Positions 18,746 to 29,361 of a DNA stretch of 64,000 nt are shown one piece after another; position 1 is the first letter of the stretch; each line of letters opens with the position of its first letter. Under the pieces are notes generated by a model, which saw only the letters and a program-made list of their open reading frames with translations, did not search any database and was not told the origin of the DNA. Source of the stretch: an uncultured Actinomycetes bacterium (lineage in GTDB: Bacteria; Actinomycetota; Acidimicrobiia; Acidimicrobiales; RAAP-2); NCBI GenBank assembly GCA_903825035.1, contig CAIJYV010000027.1, positions 1 to 64,000 of the forward strand. Direction: 5' to 3'. The translations under genes and the position numbers were made by a program.

Positions 18746-20220
18746 GGCGTTACCTTGATGGTCGAAGTTGCCGAGAGTAGGGGCGAGTCGATGGCTGCTT
18801 CGACCACGCAGAGATGCGGATTGGAGTTGAAATATTTCTCGACTGTTTTCCGGCTCGCCGGGTCGAGCAATCCGCTGATGTCATCGAGCACGAAGAGGCT
18901 GGCTTGAGCCACAATGCCTCGGGCCAATAGAAAACGAACGAGTTCGCCTGAACTAAGACCCTCTCCATTTGGACCAAGTCGTGCATCGAGCGAACCGAAT
19001 CGACCAGCGGGTAAACCAACGCTCGCCAGGGCTTCACTGAGTGTTAAGTCCCCGTGCTGTCCACTGGGATCGAGATTTTCTCGGAGGGTGCCCGAATAGA
19101 GCCTCTCTCTGGGCGTGACATAGGCAATTGCACTTGACCCACTCTCTACCGTTCCCTCGAGTGGATTTCTCAAGCCCAGCAGGGCTTCAAGCAAGGATGA
19201 CTTTCCCGATCCTGATGGCCCGGTAATTAGAAGCCGAGATCCGGTGCGGAGATTGAGGTCAACCGGGGTTTTTCCCTTCGACGCAACTAATCCAATGGCA
19301 CGGGGCAATGAGACCTCGGATTTGAGGGATTCACGTTTAGTCGAAAAGGTCTTCAGTGCCTGTTCGGATTCTTGACTTTGGTGGAATTCGCTGCCAAAAC
19401 GTTGAACGGAGGCAAAGAGCTCGTTGGTGAATAGCACCGCGATGAGACCGCGAAGCAAGGTGGTTCTCATCCCCAAGAGTGCGAAGCCGGCAACCATAGC
19501 CACTAATCCGATTCCGACCCCGCTCAAGAATTCAGTTATGAGCGAAGAATGCAGGGCCGCGCGAAGCGCCTTCATTGCGCTGCTGTGCTCACGTTCGCTT
19601 AGAGCGGCCACCTCGTCGCAAGCAAATGAGCCGGCTCCGAGTCCACGAAGCTCCTGTCCGGCTTCTAATACTTGCAGTTCGCGTAGTTCTAGGTCCGCCA
19701 GTGCCGTCTCGTATTCATCGCCAAATTTCTCGGCATTCTGTCCAGCGCGGATGTAGAGCGGAATCGACACCGCAATCAATGTTGCGGCAATTCCCGCACT
19801 CAGCCATCCGCCCGCCAAAAAGACGACGAGCAGACTCAGTGGTGCGAGTCGTAAGCTGGCGTAGGACGATTGTACGGTCGCAACGAGACCCGATTGGTCA
19901 GCGCTCGTCAGTAGATCCCCGACTTGACCTCGAGATCGAAGCCCTTCACTCAGCAAGGGAAATAGCCTTTCGCGCGAGCGATTTCTCTCAAGGTTCCCAA
20001 CTCGCAACAAGATTCGACTCAGGACTACCGTGGCGCAATACTTGGCCAGTCCCGCGCCCACGGCATAAGGCAAAAATTTCGAACTTCCAGCAGCGACGGC
20101 GCTAACAGCTTCGGCGAGTAGCAGTGCTGAGAGGCCCGATAGGAGTGCCGACAGAGTTCCCACGAATCGGGCGCTCCTCGCAGCAGCGCCGGGAAAAGCA
20201 TGGGGGCGCGCTGAGTTCAC
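18742..20220 (-). CDS. ABC transporter permease/ATP-binding protein, CydD-like
   Basis: [41 protein letters not shown]; 4-nt overlap with the CydC-like gene. Confidence 0.7.
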   Translation of the reverse strand: MNSARPHAFPGAAARSARFVGTLSALLSGLSALLLAEAVSAVAAGSSKFLPYAVGAGLAKYCATVVLSRILLRVGNLERNRSRERLFPLLSEGLRSRGQVGDLLTSADQSGLVATVQSSYASLRLAPLSLLVVFLAGGWLSAGIAATLIAVSIPLYIRAGQNAEKFGDEYETALADLELRELQVLEAGQELRGLGAGSFACDEVAALSEREHSSAMKALRAALHSSLITEFLSGVGIGLVAMVAGFALLGMRTTLLRGLIAVLFTNELFASVQRFGSEFHQSQESEQALKTFSTKRESLKSEVSLPRAIGLVASKGKTPVDLNLRTGSRLLITGPSGSGKSSLLEALLGLRNPLEGTVESGSSAIAYVTPRERLYSGTLRENLDPSGQHGDLTLSEALASVGLPAGRFGSLDARLGPNGEGLSSGELVRFLLARGIVAQASLFVLDDISGLLDPASRKTVEKYFNSNPHLCVVEAAIDSPLLSATSTIKVTP

Positions 20221-20229
20221 GAACCAATG

Positions 20230-21921
20230 TTAATGAGTGCTATTCGGCTGGAAATCGTCGCGGTGGGGGAGATTCTGAGCGTCGGCGTTAAGCCAGTCTC
20301 GCAGCGCCTTGGTGGCCCGGCAGTCGTCCTCGTTGTACTGGAGTAAGCGCTCCTGGGAGGCTTGAGCCTCGGCGGGAGCGGCGCCAATAGCCACCTCGTA
20401 CCAAGACATGGAGGCCTCACCGCTAGGCGCCTCATCGCGCCACTGAAACCCGGCAGCTACCGCCATTTGCTTGAGACCTGATTGTCCCGCGGTTTGGATT
20501 TGATTCTTGGCGTAAGCGTGCATGTCCAGCCACTGCTTGGGGTTCGCGCCACGGAACTCCTCGAGATCCGCCATTTTTGGGCCATTGGGCAGTGGTGGCG
20601 TCACGGCTCGGTTCATCATTGAATTCTCGGCGTGCTCCCAGAAGCAGTAGCCGGCAAAGGATTTACCGGCGCTTACGGCGATCTCTCGTTGCCCCATGAA
20701 CCACTGCCAGAATTCTTGAAAAATTCTTTGTTCGCTCTCGAAAGTGAGCTCGTCAAAGTTGAAGAACGCCTGATAACCCTCAGCGATTCCCTCGATGGGT
20801 GATTTAGTTGAAACGTAGGCGCCCCATAGGTAGGTGGAGTCACCATAGGACTCCATATCGACATCAATCTCAACGTCGGCCGTTGGGCAACCCATTTTGG
20901 CTGGTTCGAATATCCGAAGCATGGTCTTCATCTCGTAAGAGCGTGCCCGGTAAATAAGGTCATCGAGTCGATCAAAGCTCGGTGCGAGCACTCCTTCAAC
21001 ACCACCAACGGAGTTAGGGTGAACCTTCGCCTTCTGGGCTTTGACCGGATCTAGCTCGGCCAATTTGGCTCGAGTGCTGATGCCGTTGGCTCGCATGAGA
21101 TGTTGTTGTGAGTAATTAGAGAACCGAACGAGTGAAACGTCATCGAGCTCTTCGAGCACGGGTTGGCAGTATTTTGAGAACTCGCACTCGGTGCATTCTC
21201 GATGCCAATAAGGGTCGCTCACCATTGAGTCAGGTTCGCGGTTGTCGATGGCGACGAGTAAGTCCAATCGCTCAGCCACTAATTGATCGAATTGGGCCAG
21301 GTTGGCCTTGGGATAGTAATCCGAGTCGAGGGGCACCCAATAGAGATCCCCTCTGCGGTCGATGATTCCACCGCGCCACTTGGGGTCGTTCAAGCGGTGA
21401 TCGGCGAGCAGTCGGGACATCCCCGCTAGGGCCAAGGTGTCTCGGCGAACGCCGGGGGTTGAGCGTAGCCCTACGCCGGTAATCTCCTCGCCAGTCGTCG
21501 GCAAGAGTTCGGTCACGGTCGTCTTTTGCAGGCTCCGAGTAGTCGCGCTCTCGGTAATTTCGTGATTCTTGATGATCAGTGGTGCGTAGGAGAACCCCTC
21601 ATTGGTTTTCCCTACTCGTACTAGAACTGGAACAGTCGTCGTTAACGTACGCGATTCATTACTGAGCCGGCCGCGCAAGACAATTGTTGTTCCCGCTGTT
21701 AGCAAGTCCAGTGTGTGTTCAGACGAGTTGGCCGTCACGGCGTCGGGGTGGGTGGCGAGCAACTCGGCCACGACTCTTTCGCGAAGTTGTTCGGCCTCTT
21801 TGCGCCGCCGCTCTTGTTCGTCGCTCAAGGTGTGGCGAAAGTGAGAAAAGGGTTCGGTTCGTTTCAGTTCAATCTTGTGCAGGCACGCATCAATTTCACT
21901 CGTGTGGAGCGGCTTGGTCAT
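20230..21921 (-). CDS. TM0106-type RecB-like putative nuclease
   Basis: Cys-rich ECTECEFSKYC motif, VEIDVDMESYGDSTYLWG RNase-H-like motif, YNEDDCRATKALRDWL. Confidence 0.82.
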   Translation of the reverse strand: MTKPLHTSEIDACLHKIELKRTEPFSHFRHTLSDEQERRRKEAEQLRERVVAELLATHPDAVTANSSEHTLDLLTAGTTIVLRGRLSNESRTLTTTVPVLVRVGKTNEGFSYAPLIIKNHEITESATTRSLQKTTVTELLPTTGEEITGVGLRSTPGVRRDTLALAGMSRLLADHRLNDPKWRGGIIDRRGDLYWVPLDSDYYPKANLAQFDQLVAERLDLLVAIDNREPDSMVSDPYWHRECTECEFSKYCQPVLEELDDVSLVRFSNYSQQHLMRANGISTRAKLAELDPVKAQKAKVHPNSVGGVEGVLAPSFDRLDDLIYRARSYEMKTMLRIFEPAKMGCPTADVEIDVDMESYGDSTYLWGAYVSTKSPIEGIAEGYQAFFNFDELTFESEQRIFQEFWQWFMGQREIAVSAGKSFAGYCFWEHAENSMMNRAVTPPLPNGPKMADLEEFRGANPKQWLDMHAYAKNQIQTAGQSGLKQMAVAAGFQWRDEAPSGEASMSWYEVAIGAAPAEAQASQERLLQYNEDDCRATKALRDWLNADAQNLPHRDDFQPNSTH

Positions 21922-23679
21922 TTATTGATCTTCCGGCGACTTCTCATTACGCCAACTAGCCCACAAGGCAGCGTATTCGCCATTCAATGCGACAAGCTCA
22001 TCGTGGGTACCGAGCTCAGATATCTGACCATCAACTACCACGCATACCCGATCGGCGTCGTGGGCCGTGTGGAGTCGGTGGGCAATAGCAATAACGGTTC
22101 TGCCAGTGAGGACTGCGCTCATCGTGCGCTCGAGGTGCCGTGCGGCCCTGGGGTCGAGCAGTGCCGTCGCCTCATCGAGGATCAAAGTATGAGGATTGGC
22201 CAGTACCAAGCGAGCGAGTGCGAGCTGCTGAGCTTGGGCGGGGCTAATGGCGTGTCCGGTGGTGCCGAGTTCGGTGTGCAGTCCTTCGGGGAGCTCTCGC
22301 ACCCATTCCAGAGCGTCAACGGCTTCTAGGCAGGCCAGTAATTCGGTTTCGGTGGCTTCGGGTTTAGCGAGCGCTAAGTTGTCGCGCACCGTGCCGATGA
22401 AGATGTGGTGCTCTTGAGTGACCAGTGCCACGTGTGAACGGAGCATTGTGAGTGGTAGTTCGGCCAAAGGCTGACCACCCACGGTGGCGGAACCTCCAGT
22501 GGGGGCGTCGATGCCGGCAATTAGTCGTCCGATTGTTGACTTGCCGGCACCCGATGGCCCAACAATGGCGAGTCGCTCGCCCGGACGAATAGTCAGATTG
22601 ATGCCCTTGAGAACATCATGACCGGTTCGGTAGGCGTAGTGAACGTCACGCAACTCAATCTGCTCGTTTGTGGGCTCAGTCCCCTCGGTTGGCCGAGTGT
22701 CCTTTACGACGCTGACACCCACTAAGCGAGCTAAGGAGACTTGTCCGATTTGTAGTTCGTCGAGCCAAGCGATGATTCGGTCAATCGGGACGTTGATTTG
22801 CACCACGTACAAAGTGATGGTGGTAGCGGCTCCCAAACTCATCATGTGGTGATAGGCCAAGAATCCACACCACGCCAACGTCGCACCGGTCGCGAGGGCG
22901 TAGGAAGATTCCACAATCGGGAACCAAACCAGTCGCATTAAGAGGGTGTACATCTCTGAGTAGAAGGACTCTCGAATGTCACTTCGCACCCGTTCAACCT
23001 GGCGATGTCCTAGCCGCAGAGCGTCAATCGTGCGCGCACCCTCAGCGGTCTCGGCGATAGTTCCCATCATCGTGGCGTAACTAATACGTTCGCGTCGATA
23101 TCCTGGGGTGGCGTAACGAAGGTAGTGGCGAGTGGAGAAGAACAAGAAGGGCGTTGAAACAAGGGTCGCTACCGTACCCAGTGGGCTCACCAGGAGCATC
23201 GCCCCCAAGGTAATAAGGGTCTGAATAATGGCGACGAGCCACTCGGGCAGGGCAAAGCGTACGGTTCGCGCGAGCGACTCCACGTCGTTCGAGGTACGCG
23301 AGAGGAGGTCGCCAGTGCCCGCCCGCTCAACCTCGATGAGTGGTAGCTGCAACACGCTCTCCAGGAATTCTTCGCGGAGCTGCGCAAAAATTTCTTCACC
23401 CAAGATGTAGCTGCGGCGACGTGCGAGGAGAGAAAAGAGGGCGTAGGCCACTGAGGAGAGGGCGAGCCAGAAAATCTCGGTGTTAATCATGCCAGCACTC
23501 AGTGAGTGCTTGCTTATCGCACTGGTAATAGAGCCAATAATCCACGCAGGAACCAGAGCCATGGCCGAGGCAAGAGCGTAGAGACTGAGCATTGCCGCGG
23601 TCTTAGAGCGGTACTGTTTGGCAAGTCGCCAGGCGTAGGCCCGCACTACCGGGGTCGAGGCAATGGGCAAAATCGCCAT
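21922..23679 (-). CDS. ABC exporter half-transporter (canonical Walker A/B, degenerate signature)
   Basis: GPSGAGKSTIGRLIAG, LILDEATALLD, IAHRLHTAHDADRV; signature reads AISPAQAQQLALARL. Confidence 0.88.
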   Translation of the reverse strand: MAILPIASTPVVRAYAWRLAKQYRSKTAAMLSLYALASAMALVPAWIIGSITSAISKHSLSAGMINTEIFWLALSSVAYALFSLLARRRSYILGEEIFAQLREEFLESVLQLPLIEVERAGTGDLLSRTSNDVESLARTVRFALPEWLVAIIQTLITLGAMLLVSPLGTVATLVSTPFLFFSTRHYLRYATPGYRRERISYATMMGTIAETAEGARTIDALRLGHRQVERVRSDIRESFYSEMYTLLMRLVWFPIVESSYALATGATLAWCGFLAYHHMMSLGAATTITLYVVQINVPIDRIIAWLDELQIGQVSLARLVGVSVVKDTRPTEGTEPTNEQIELRDVHYAYRTGHDVLKGINLTIRPGERLAIVGPSGAGKSTIGRLIAGIDAPTGGSATVGGQPLAELPLTMLRSHVALVTQEHHIFIGTVRDNLALAKPEATETELLACLEAVDALEWVRELPEGLHTELGTTGHAISPAQAQQLALARLVLANPHTLILDEATALLDPRAARHLERTMSAVLTGRTVIAIAHRLHTAHDADRVCVVVDGQISELGTHDELVALNGEYAALWASWRNEKSPEDQ

Positions 23680-25418
23680 CAGCTGTCCTCTCGAAGCACG
23701 ATGCGGCGATAGGCCGCGGAATTCTCGGTTAGTTCGGCGTGCGATCCCTGAGCCTCGACCTGCCCATCGACGACCAAGAAGATAGAGTCCATCTTCTCGA
23801 GCATGAGGGGGCTGGAGGTCGCGACCAAAGTTGTGCGACCGGCACGGGCATCTCGTAAGCGAGCGGCGATCCGCCCTTCGGTGTGAGTATCCACGGCTGA
23901 AGTGGGTTCGATGAGAATCAAGACGGGGGCATCAGTGAGAATGGCGCGCGCCAAGGTGAGGCGTTGGCGTTGTCCGCCAGAGAAGCTGCGGCCGCGTTCT
24001 TCGACCCAACTACCGAGGCCATTTTCGAGTGCATCGAGGATATCGATGGAACTGGTGGCGGCGAGAGCATCCATAATTTGCTCATCGTTGATTTCGCCGT
24101 GGGGGAGAAGTTCATATCGAAGTTCCCCGGCGAATAAGCGAGGCTCAATTTCGCTGACCACAATGTTTCGCCGCGTATCTTCCAAACTGAACTCGGAGAT
24201 GGGCAGGTCGTTCACCGTAACGGTGCCACTATCGGCGGAGAATCTCCCGAGACGGTCACAGAGGGCAGTGGCTTGGCTAGGAGTCTCGGTCACGAGCCCG
24301 ATAAGTCCAGTTGCGCCGAGGGTCAGGCCAGATTGACCGTCTTTTAGTTCGACGAGAGAGGTGGGCCAAGGAGCAGGAGTTGGGGGCTGAGTGATGACCG
24401 GATTGATCGTGAGAATTCGCAGTACTTTTCCGGCGCCCACGTAAGCCCGCGTTGTTGTAATTACGTATTCAATCGCGGTTCGCAAAGGTGTCGTGAGGAA
24501 GCTCGCGTAGCCAAAGAAGGCAACCAATTGACCAGGACGAAGTTGCCCGTGCAGCACGTCCATCGCTCCCACGTACGTAACGATGGTGGTCAAAATTGCG
24601 GGGAGCAGAACCTGACCTGATTCGAGGGTGGCTTGGGGAGTAGCGACTCGCTCGCCGGCTCGTCGCAATTTTGTTGACTCGTTTTTGTAATTTTGGAAAA
24701 AGACCTCTTCGCCGCCCACCCCTCGAAGAATCCGCAGTCCGACCACCGTGTCCGCGGCCAAGGCGGCTAATTTGCCCCCTGATTCACGCTGAGCGGCTTG
24801 GGAAGTATGGAGTGGTCGCATGAGCGGAGTCGTTAATGAAGCCAGTACCGGCACCCCAATCAAGACGATGAGGCCAAGTTTCAGTGAAGAGGAGAGAAGG
24901 ATTACCGACACCAAAATCCACGAGACAATTGCACCAGCGAATCGGGCAAATACGTCATAGGCCCCACCAATGCGCATGGCGTCAGCGCCGACGGTGTTGA
25001 CAACATCGCCCGATGGGATCTCGTCGGTAACGGCCGTTCCACTCGACGCGACGTGGCGCGCGATCGATTCGACGGTGCGGTACGCCGCATTCATCCAATT
25101 GGTAACTGCCAATTGATGACGGAGCGCTCCACTAATCGCTTGAAAGATGCCCAGGGCAATAACAATCAGGACCCATTTGGCGAGAGCGTGCGGGTTGTGT
25201 TTGCTGATGCCGTAGTCAATCGCCGCACCCACCGCAGCCCACGTGAGTGCCTGGGCGACCATCCAAGTGATGCCAAAGATGGCGTTGAAGAACAGGGTGG
25301 CCTTTTGGGACTTGGCGACCCACCAGAGATAGCGAACGGGGCCGCTGGTATCGGGATTGCCCATGTCGGCGACCGGTAGTTCGCGAAAGGGCAAATGTGG
25401 CACGGGACAGTCTCTCAA
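23679..25418 (-). CDS. ABC exporter half-transporter (canonical signature, no Walker A); start uncertain
   Basis: SFSGGQRQRLTLARAIL signature; Walker A position reads GLIGLVTETPSQATALC; VLILIEPTSAVD. Confidence 0.87.
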   Translation of the reverse strand: MRDCPVPHLPFRELPVADMGNPDTSGPVRYLWWVAKSQKATLFFNAIFGITWMVAQALTWAAVGAAIDYGISKHNPHALAKWVLIVIALGIFQAISGALRHQLAVTNWMNAAYRTVESIARHVASSGTAVTDEIPSGDVVNTVGADAMRIGGAYDVFARFAGAIVSWILVSVILLSSSLKLGLIVLIGVPVLASLTTPLMRPLHTSQAAQRESGGKLAALAADTVVGLRILRGVGGEEVFFQNYKNESTKLRRAGERVATPQATLESGQVLLPAILTTIVTYVGAMDVLHGQLRPGQLVAFFGYASFLTTPLRTAIEYVITTTRAYVGAGKVLRILTINPVITQPPTPAPWPTSLVELKDGQSGLTLGATGLIGLVTETPSQATALCDRLGRFSADSGTVTVNDLPISEFSLEDTRRNIVVSEIEPRLFAGELRYELLPHGEINDEQIMDALAATSSIDILDALENGLGSWVEERGRSFSGGQRQRLTLARAILTDAPVLILIEPTSAVDTHTEGRIAARLRDARAGRTTLVATSSPLMLEKMDSIFLVVDGQVEAQGSHAELTENSAAYRRIVLREDS

Positions 25419-25437
25419 ATTTCTAGATAGTGGATGG

Positions 25438-25803
<366 letters not shown>

Positions 25804-25874
25804 CTCAACCATTCTGACACGTCAAAATCCCCTATATCAAGTGGAATATGACCCTAGGCGAGTAACCTCGCCAC

Positions 25875-27140
25875 GTGAGTGAAGAGACAAATCTCCAAGA
25901 ACCAGCGGTTCTGAGCGTCAAAGAGTTCTACCAACTCATTACCGCCCACCTCGAGAACACCTATGGCCGACGCCACCAGATCTGGATTCGTGGCGAAATC
26001 GCCAAGGTCTACGAAAAATCCCACCTCTACGTCGATCTCATTGACCCCGAGGACAACGACGCCCGCCCGGCCATGGTGAATGTTCACTGCTGGTTGTCGG
26101 GTTGGGCGCCACTCAAGAAGCGCTTAGCCGAAGAGGGCATCGAGCTGAAGGCCGGCATGGTGGTTTCATTGAAGGGCTACGTCGATATCTACGAGGCTCA
26201 AGGTCGTCTCGGTTTTACCTTTACCGACGTCAATATCGCAGAGATTTTGGGTGACGCCGCAAAACGCCGAGCCGAGCTTCTGGCCAAGCTGACCGCCGAA
26301 GGTCTCTTCGAGAAAAACAAAACACTCGATGTTCCAGGAGTCCCGCTTTCGGTTGGTCTCGTGGCCAGTAAGGGCACCGAAGGATTTAGTGACTTCACGG
26401 GACAGTTGCTTAACTCAGGTCGATCGTTCTCTGTCACTCACTACCAGAGCCTCGTGCAGGGCGATCAAGCCGCAGCTCAAATTATCAAAGGCATCAAGGC
26501 GCTTGAGAAGAGTGATGTTGACATTATTTGTTTGGTGCGCGGAGGCGGTTCGAAATCAGACTTGGCCTGCTTCGACGACGAAACGCTCGCTCGCGTAATT
26601 GCTGGATCTACGAAGCCTATTTTCACCGGCATTGGTCACACCGGCGATACTTCGATTGCTGACCTCGTTGCGCACACGATGGCCATCACTCCTACGAAGC
26701 TGGGCGAGATGATTGTCGCCCTCGTTAACGATTGGCGCTATCACCACATCACGCAATCGGCTCAAAGCGTTCTCGGCGCAACCGAAGCGATTCTTGAAGA
26801 CGCGCAGAATTATTTGGCCGAGCGCCGCCGCACCGTGGTTTTTGCTGTGCGCGACCGATTGCGAGCCGAGAAGCGTCACCTCGAGACAACTGGTTCCCAC
26901 TTAGCCCATCAGGTTAAGAATCTGCTCTTCACGAAACGCACCTATCTGCAAAGTACGCGTCAATTACTCAGCGCCTATGACCCAGCCAAGCGCCTCGCCC
27001 AAGGTTGGGCCGTTTTGACGAATGCGTCTGGGGAAGTTGTTCGCTCGACGTCGCAGGTGGCCCTCGGCGAGTTAGTAACAGCCCGTGTCGAAGATGGAAC
27101 GATTGGAAGTACCGTAGTTACAAAGAATGGAGCATCGTGA
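25875..27140 (+). CDS. xseA: Exodeoxyribonuclease VII large subunit
   Basis: OB N-domain IWIRGEIAKVYEKSHLYVDL, IICLVRGGGSKSDLACFDDE, GIGHTGDTSIADLVAH. Confidence 0.93.
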   Translation: MSEETNLQEPAVLSVKEFYQLITAHLENTYGRRHQIWIRGEIAKVYEKSHLYVDLIDPEDNDARPAMVNVHCWLSGWAPLKKRLAEEGIELKAGMVVSLKGYVDIYEAQGRLGFTFTDVNIAEILGDAAKRRAELLAKLTAEGLFEKNKTLDVPGVPLSVGLVASKGTEGFSDFTGQLLNSGRSFSVTHYQSLVQGDQAAAQIIKGIKALEKSDVDIICLVRGGGSKSDLACFDDETLARVIAGSTKPIFTGIGHTGDTSIADLVAHTMAITPTKLGEMIVALVNDWRYHHITQSAQSVLGATEAILEDAQNYLAERRRTVVFAVRDRLRAEKRHLETTGSHLAHQVKNLLFTKRTYLQSTRQLLSAYDPAKRLAQGWAVLTNASGEVVRSTSQVALGELVTARVEDGTIGSTVVTKNGAS

Positions 27141-27349
27141 GCAAAGTTGGTAAGTGGAATGAGGCGGCCGAAGAACTCGACGCCATCGTGGCTTCCTTTG
27201 ATGGTGGGGAAGTATCAGTTGATGAACTCTTCGCCAAACTAGAGCGAGCTACGGCCATTATTGAAGAGCTCGAGACTCGACTGAGCGCCACCGAAGCCAA
27301 AGTCGCCGACCTCACGGAGCGCATTGCCACTTCGGCTGACGAGGAATAA
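27137..27349 (+). CDS. xseB: Exodeoxyribonuclease VII small subunit
   Basis: VSKVGKWNEAAEELDAIVASFDGGEVSVDELFAKLERATAIIEELETRL; GTGA overlap with xseA. Confidence 0.85.
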   Translation: MSKVGKWNEAAEELDAIVASFDGGEVSVDELFAKLERATAIIEELETRLSATEAKVADLTERIATSADEE

Positions 27350-27352
27350 CTC

Positions 27353-28552
27353 TTGTTGACTTCGGACGATCACGTCATTGTTGTCGGTGCTGGGCTTGCC
27401 GGATGGCGCTTGGTAGAGGCGCTCCGCGCCGAAGGGTACGCGGGAAAGATTTCGTTGGTTGGTGCCGAGGAGTCCGCCCCGTATGACCGACCACCACTTT
27501 CTAAGCAGGTGCTGGCCGGCAAGTGGCCAATCGAACAAATTCTTCTCGCTACTCAAGAGAAAATTGCCACTGCAAGAATCGATACGTACTTTGGAAATAA
27601 GGCCGTGGCGCTGGACGCTGAGAATAAGCGAGTTACTCTCAAGTCCGGCAAGGTTCTAGTAGGAACTCACGTCGCGATCGCGACCGGCGTTGGCGCGCGG
27701 GAGTTGCCCTTCACCGGAGCCGGTGCGATGTACGTGCTGCGCACCAAGGAAGATACGCAGGAATTGTTAGAAGCGATCGAACGTCTCGAAGAAGACGATC
27801 AGGTCGTCATTATTGGCGCTGGCTTCATTGGCGCAGAGGTCGCGACAACACTCCACGCTCGCGGAATCAAAGTGGTGGTACTAGAGGCTGCGTCAAGGCC
27901 CTTGCAAGGACCCCTTGGAGAGACTGTGGCGACGTGGCTCGAGGACTTGCCAAAGGAATTCGGGGTGGAGGTTCGTACCAATCAGAAGATTCTCGATATT
28001 TCTGAAGACGGTGAAGAGGTCTTCTTAGAGGGCGAATCAATCCGAGCCGCGATGGTTATTGGAGCAGTTGGTTCAGCGCTTGACGTGACCTGGCTAGAAG
28101 AATCGGAAATTCAACTCGACGGTGGAGTGGTGGTTGACGAACATTTTGAGGCTCAGCCAGGTGTCGGCGCCATTGGTGATGTGGCCAAATTTCCCCTCCG
28201 AGTCGGCTCCAGCGTGGAAATGGTCAGAATCGAACACTGGCAGCTCGCCGCGGAACAAGCAATCGTCCTTGCCAAGTACTGGGTATCTGAGATAACGGCC
28301 GAACCGTTGATTCCTTACTTTTGGAGTGATCAGTACGGGAAGAAAATTCAAATGCTTGGATACCCAAGCCCTAAAGACTCGATTCACCTTTTCAAGGGCT
28401 CGTTGGCAAGTAGAAGTTGGGCCGCTCTTTATTCGCGAAATGAATTGATAACAGGTGTCATCGCACTGAATCAACCAAGAGCCCTGATGCTTTCAAAGGA
28501 ATTTCTGTTGAAACCCACAGCAGTTGGCGAAGCACTTTCTAAAGAGTTCTAG
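27353..28552 (+). CDS. FAD-dependent oxidoreductase (ferredoxin reductase type)
   Basis: HVIVVGAGLAGWRLVEALR, VVIIGAGFIGAEVATTL, VGAIGDVAKFP. Confidence 0.88.
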   Translation: MLTSDDHVIVVGAGLAGWRLVEALRAEGYAGKISLVGAEESAPYDRPPLSKQVLAGKWPIEQILLATQEKIATARIDTYFGNKAVALDAENKRVTLKSGKVLVGTHVAIATGVGARELPFTGAGAMYVLRTKEDTQELLEAIERLEEDDQVVIIGAGFIGAEVATTLHARGIKVVVLEAASRPLQGPLGETVATWLEDLPKEFGVEVRTNQKILDISEDGEEVFLEGESIRAAMVIGAVGSALDVTWLEESEIQLDGGVVVDEHFEAQPGVGAIGDVAKFPLRVGSSVEMVRIEHWQLAAEQAIVLAKYWVSEITAEPLIPYFWSDQYGKKIQMLGYPSPKDSIHLFKGSLASRSWAALYSRNELITGVIALNQPRALMLSKEFLLKPTAVGEALSKEF

Positions 28553-28647
28553 AATTGGAATGGCATCTTCTAGGGGCCGCCATATCTTTGATGTGATATC
28601 TTTATAAGGCGCAGACTTCATAGGTCTGTTGTGTGACTGGTGTGACC

Positions 28648-29361
28648 ATGACGTGGCCAAATTTCTATTTTGGAATGGATTCTTGAAGCGGCGGCGAATT
28701 TCCGTGTGCTGGCGATGGTGATAACTATTACATTGGAAAAGTTGGCGCTGGGATAACCCCTCATCTCGGTGTTGGATGGAACGCAGAGTCCGCACGCTTG
28801 GCAGGTCCAACAAGAACTTTCGCCTATCGGGACGTTGAGGGACCAGGAACCATTCCCGCAGGTCAGACTGCTAAAGATTGGGGTGAGCAGCAAGCCAGTG
28901 CATTCTGTACAGAGGTTTTGTATGATGCAGCATCGAAGTTTGTCGGAGGCAGAACCTTCTTTGGAGATATAGAGATTGGGAATCTTGGTTGGGGCCACGG
29001 AACCCAGCAGCAAGGGCAAGACATCGTTTACGGCTTCCTGCTTGAGATGGTTGCGCTTAGTCAAATATCGGGCCTGTACGCAAATTTGACAGATTGGGAT
29101 AATCTTCTCGGAACCAATTGGACACCATCAATACCCTTTGTTTGGTGGCTTGCGGATGGGTACCCTGGAATTACGACTTGCGCTGTAGCAGGTGCGGAAT
29201 TCAACTCACTAATGACTGGTTCCGCTGGAGCAACTCGTGCTCGGGGGAATATGAAAGTGATGCTTTGGCAATATAACCTCACACCTTCGAGTTCACGTGA
29301 TCTCAATGTTACGCCGTATAACGGATACCTTTCTGGGGCATGGCACCCCACTCCAATTTGA
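28648..29361 (+). pseudogene. Secreted-hydrolase-like ORF (GH25/DUF1906-like fold suspected) with in-frame TGA at 28684-28686
   Basis: MTWPNFYFGMDS*SGGEFPCAGDGDNYYIGKVGAGITPHLGVGWN continues in the same frame as the 28798-29361 ORF; no signal peptide visible. Confidence 0.45.

Noticed and set aside
28684-28722. SECIS element after the in-frame TGA
   Set aside because: A weak AGC/GCU closing stem is possible but internal pairing is poor and no typical apical loop is present; not enough to claim selenocysteine.
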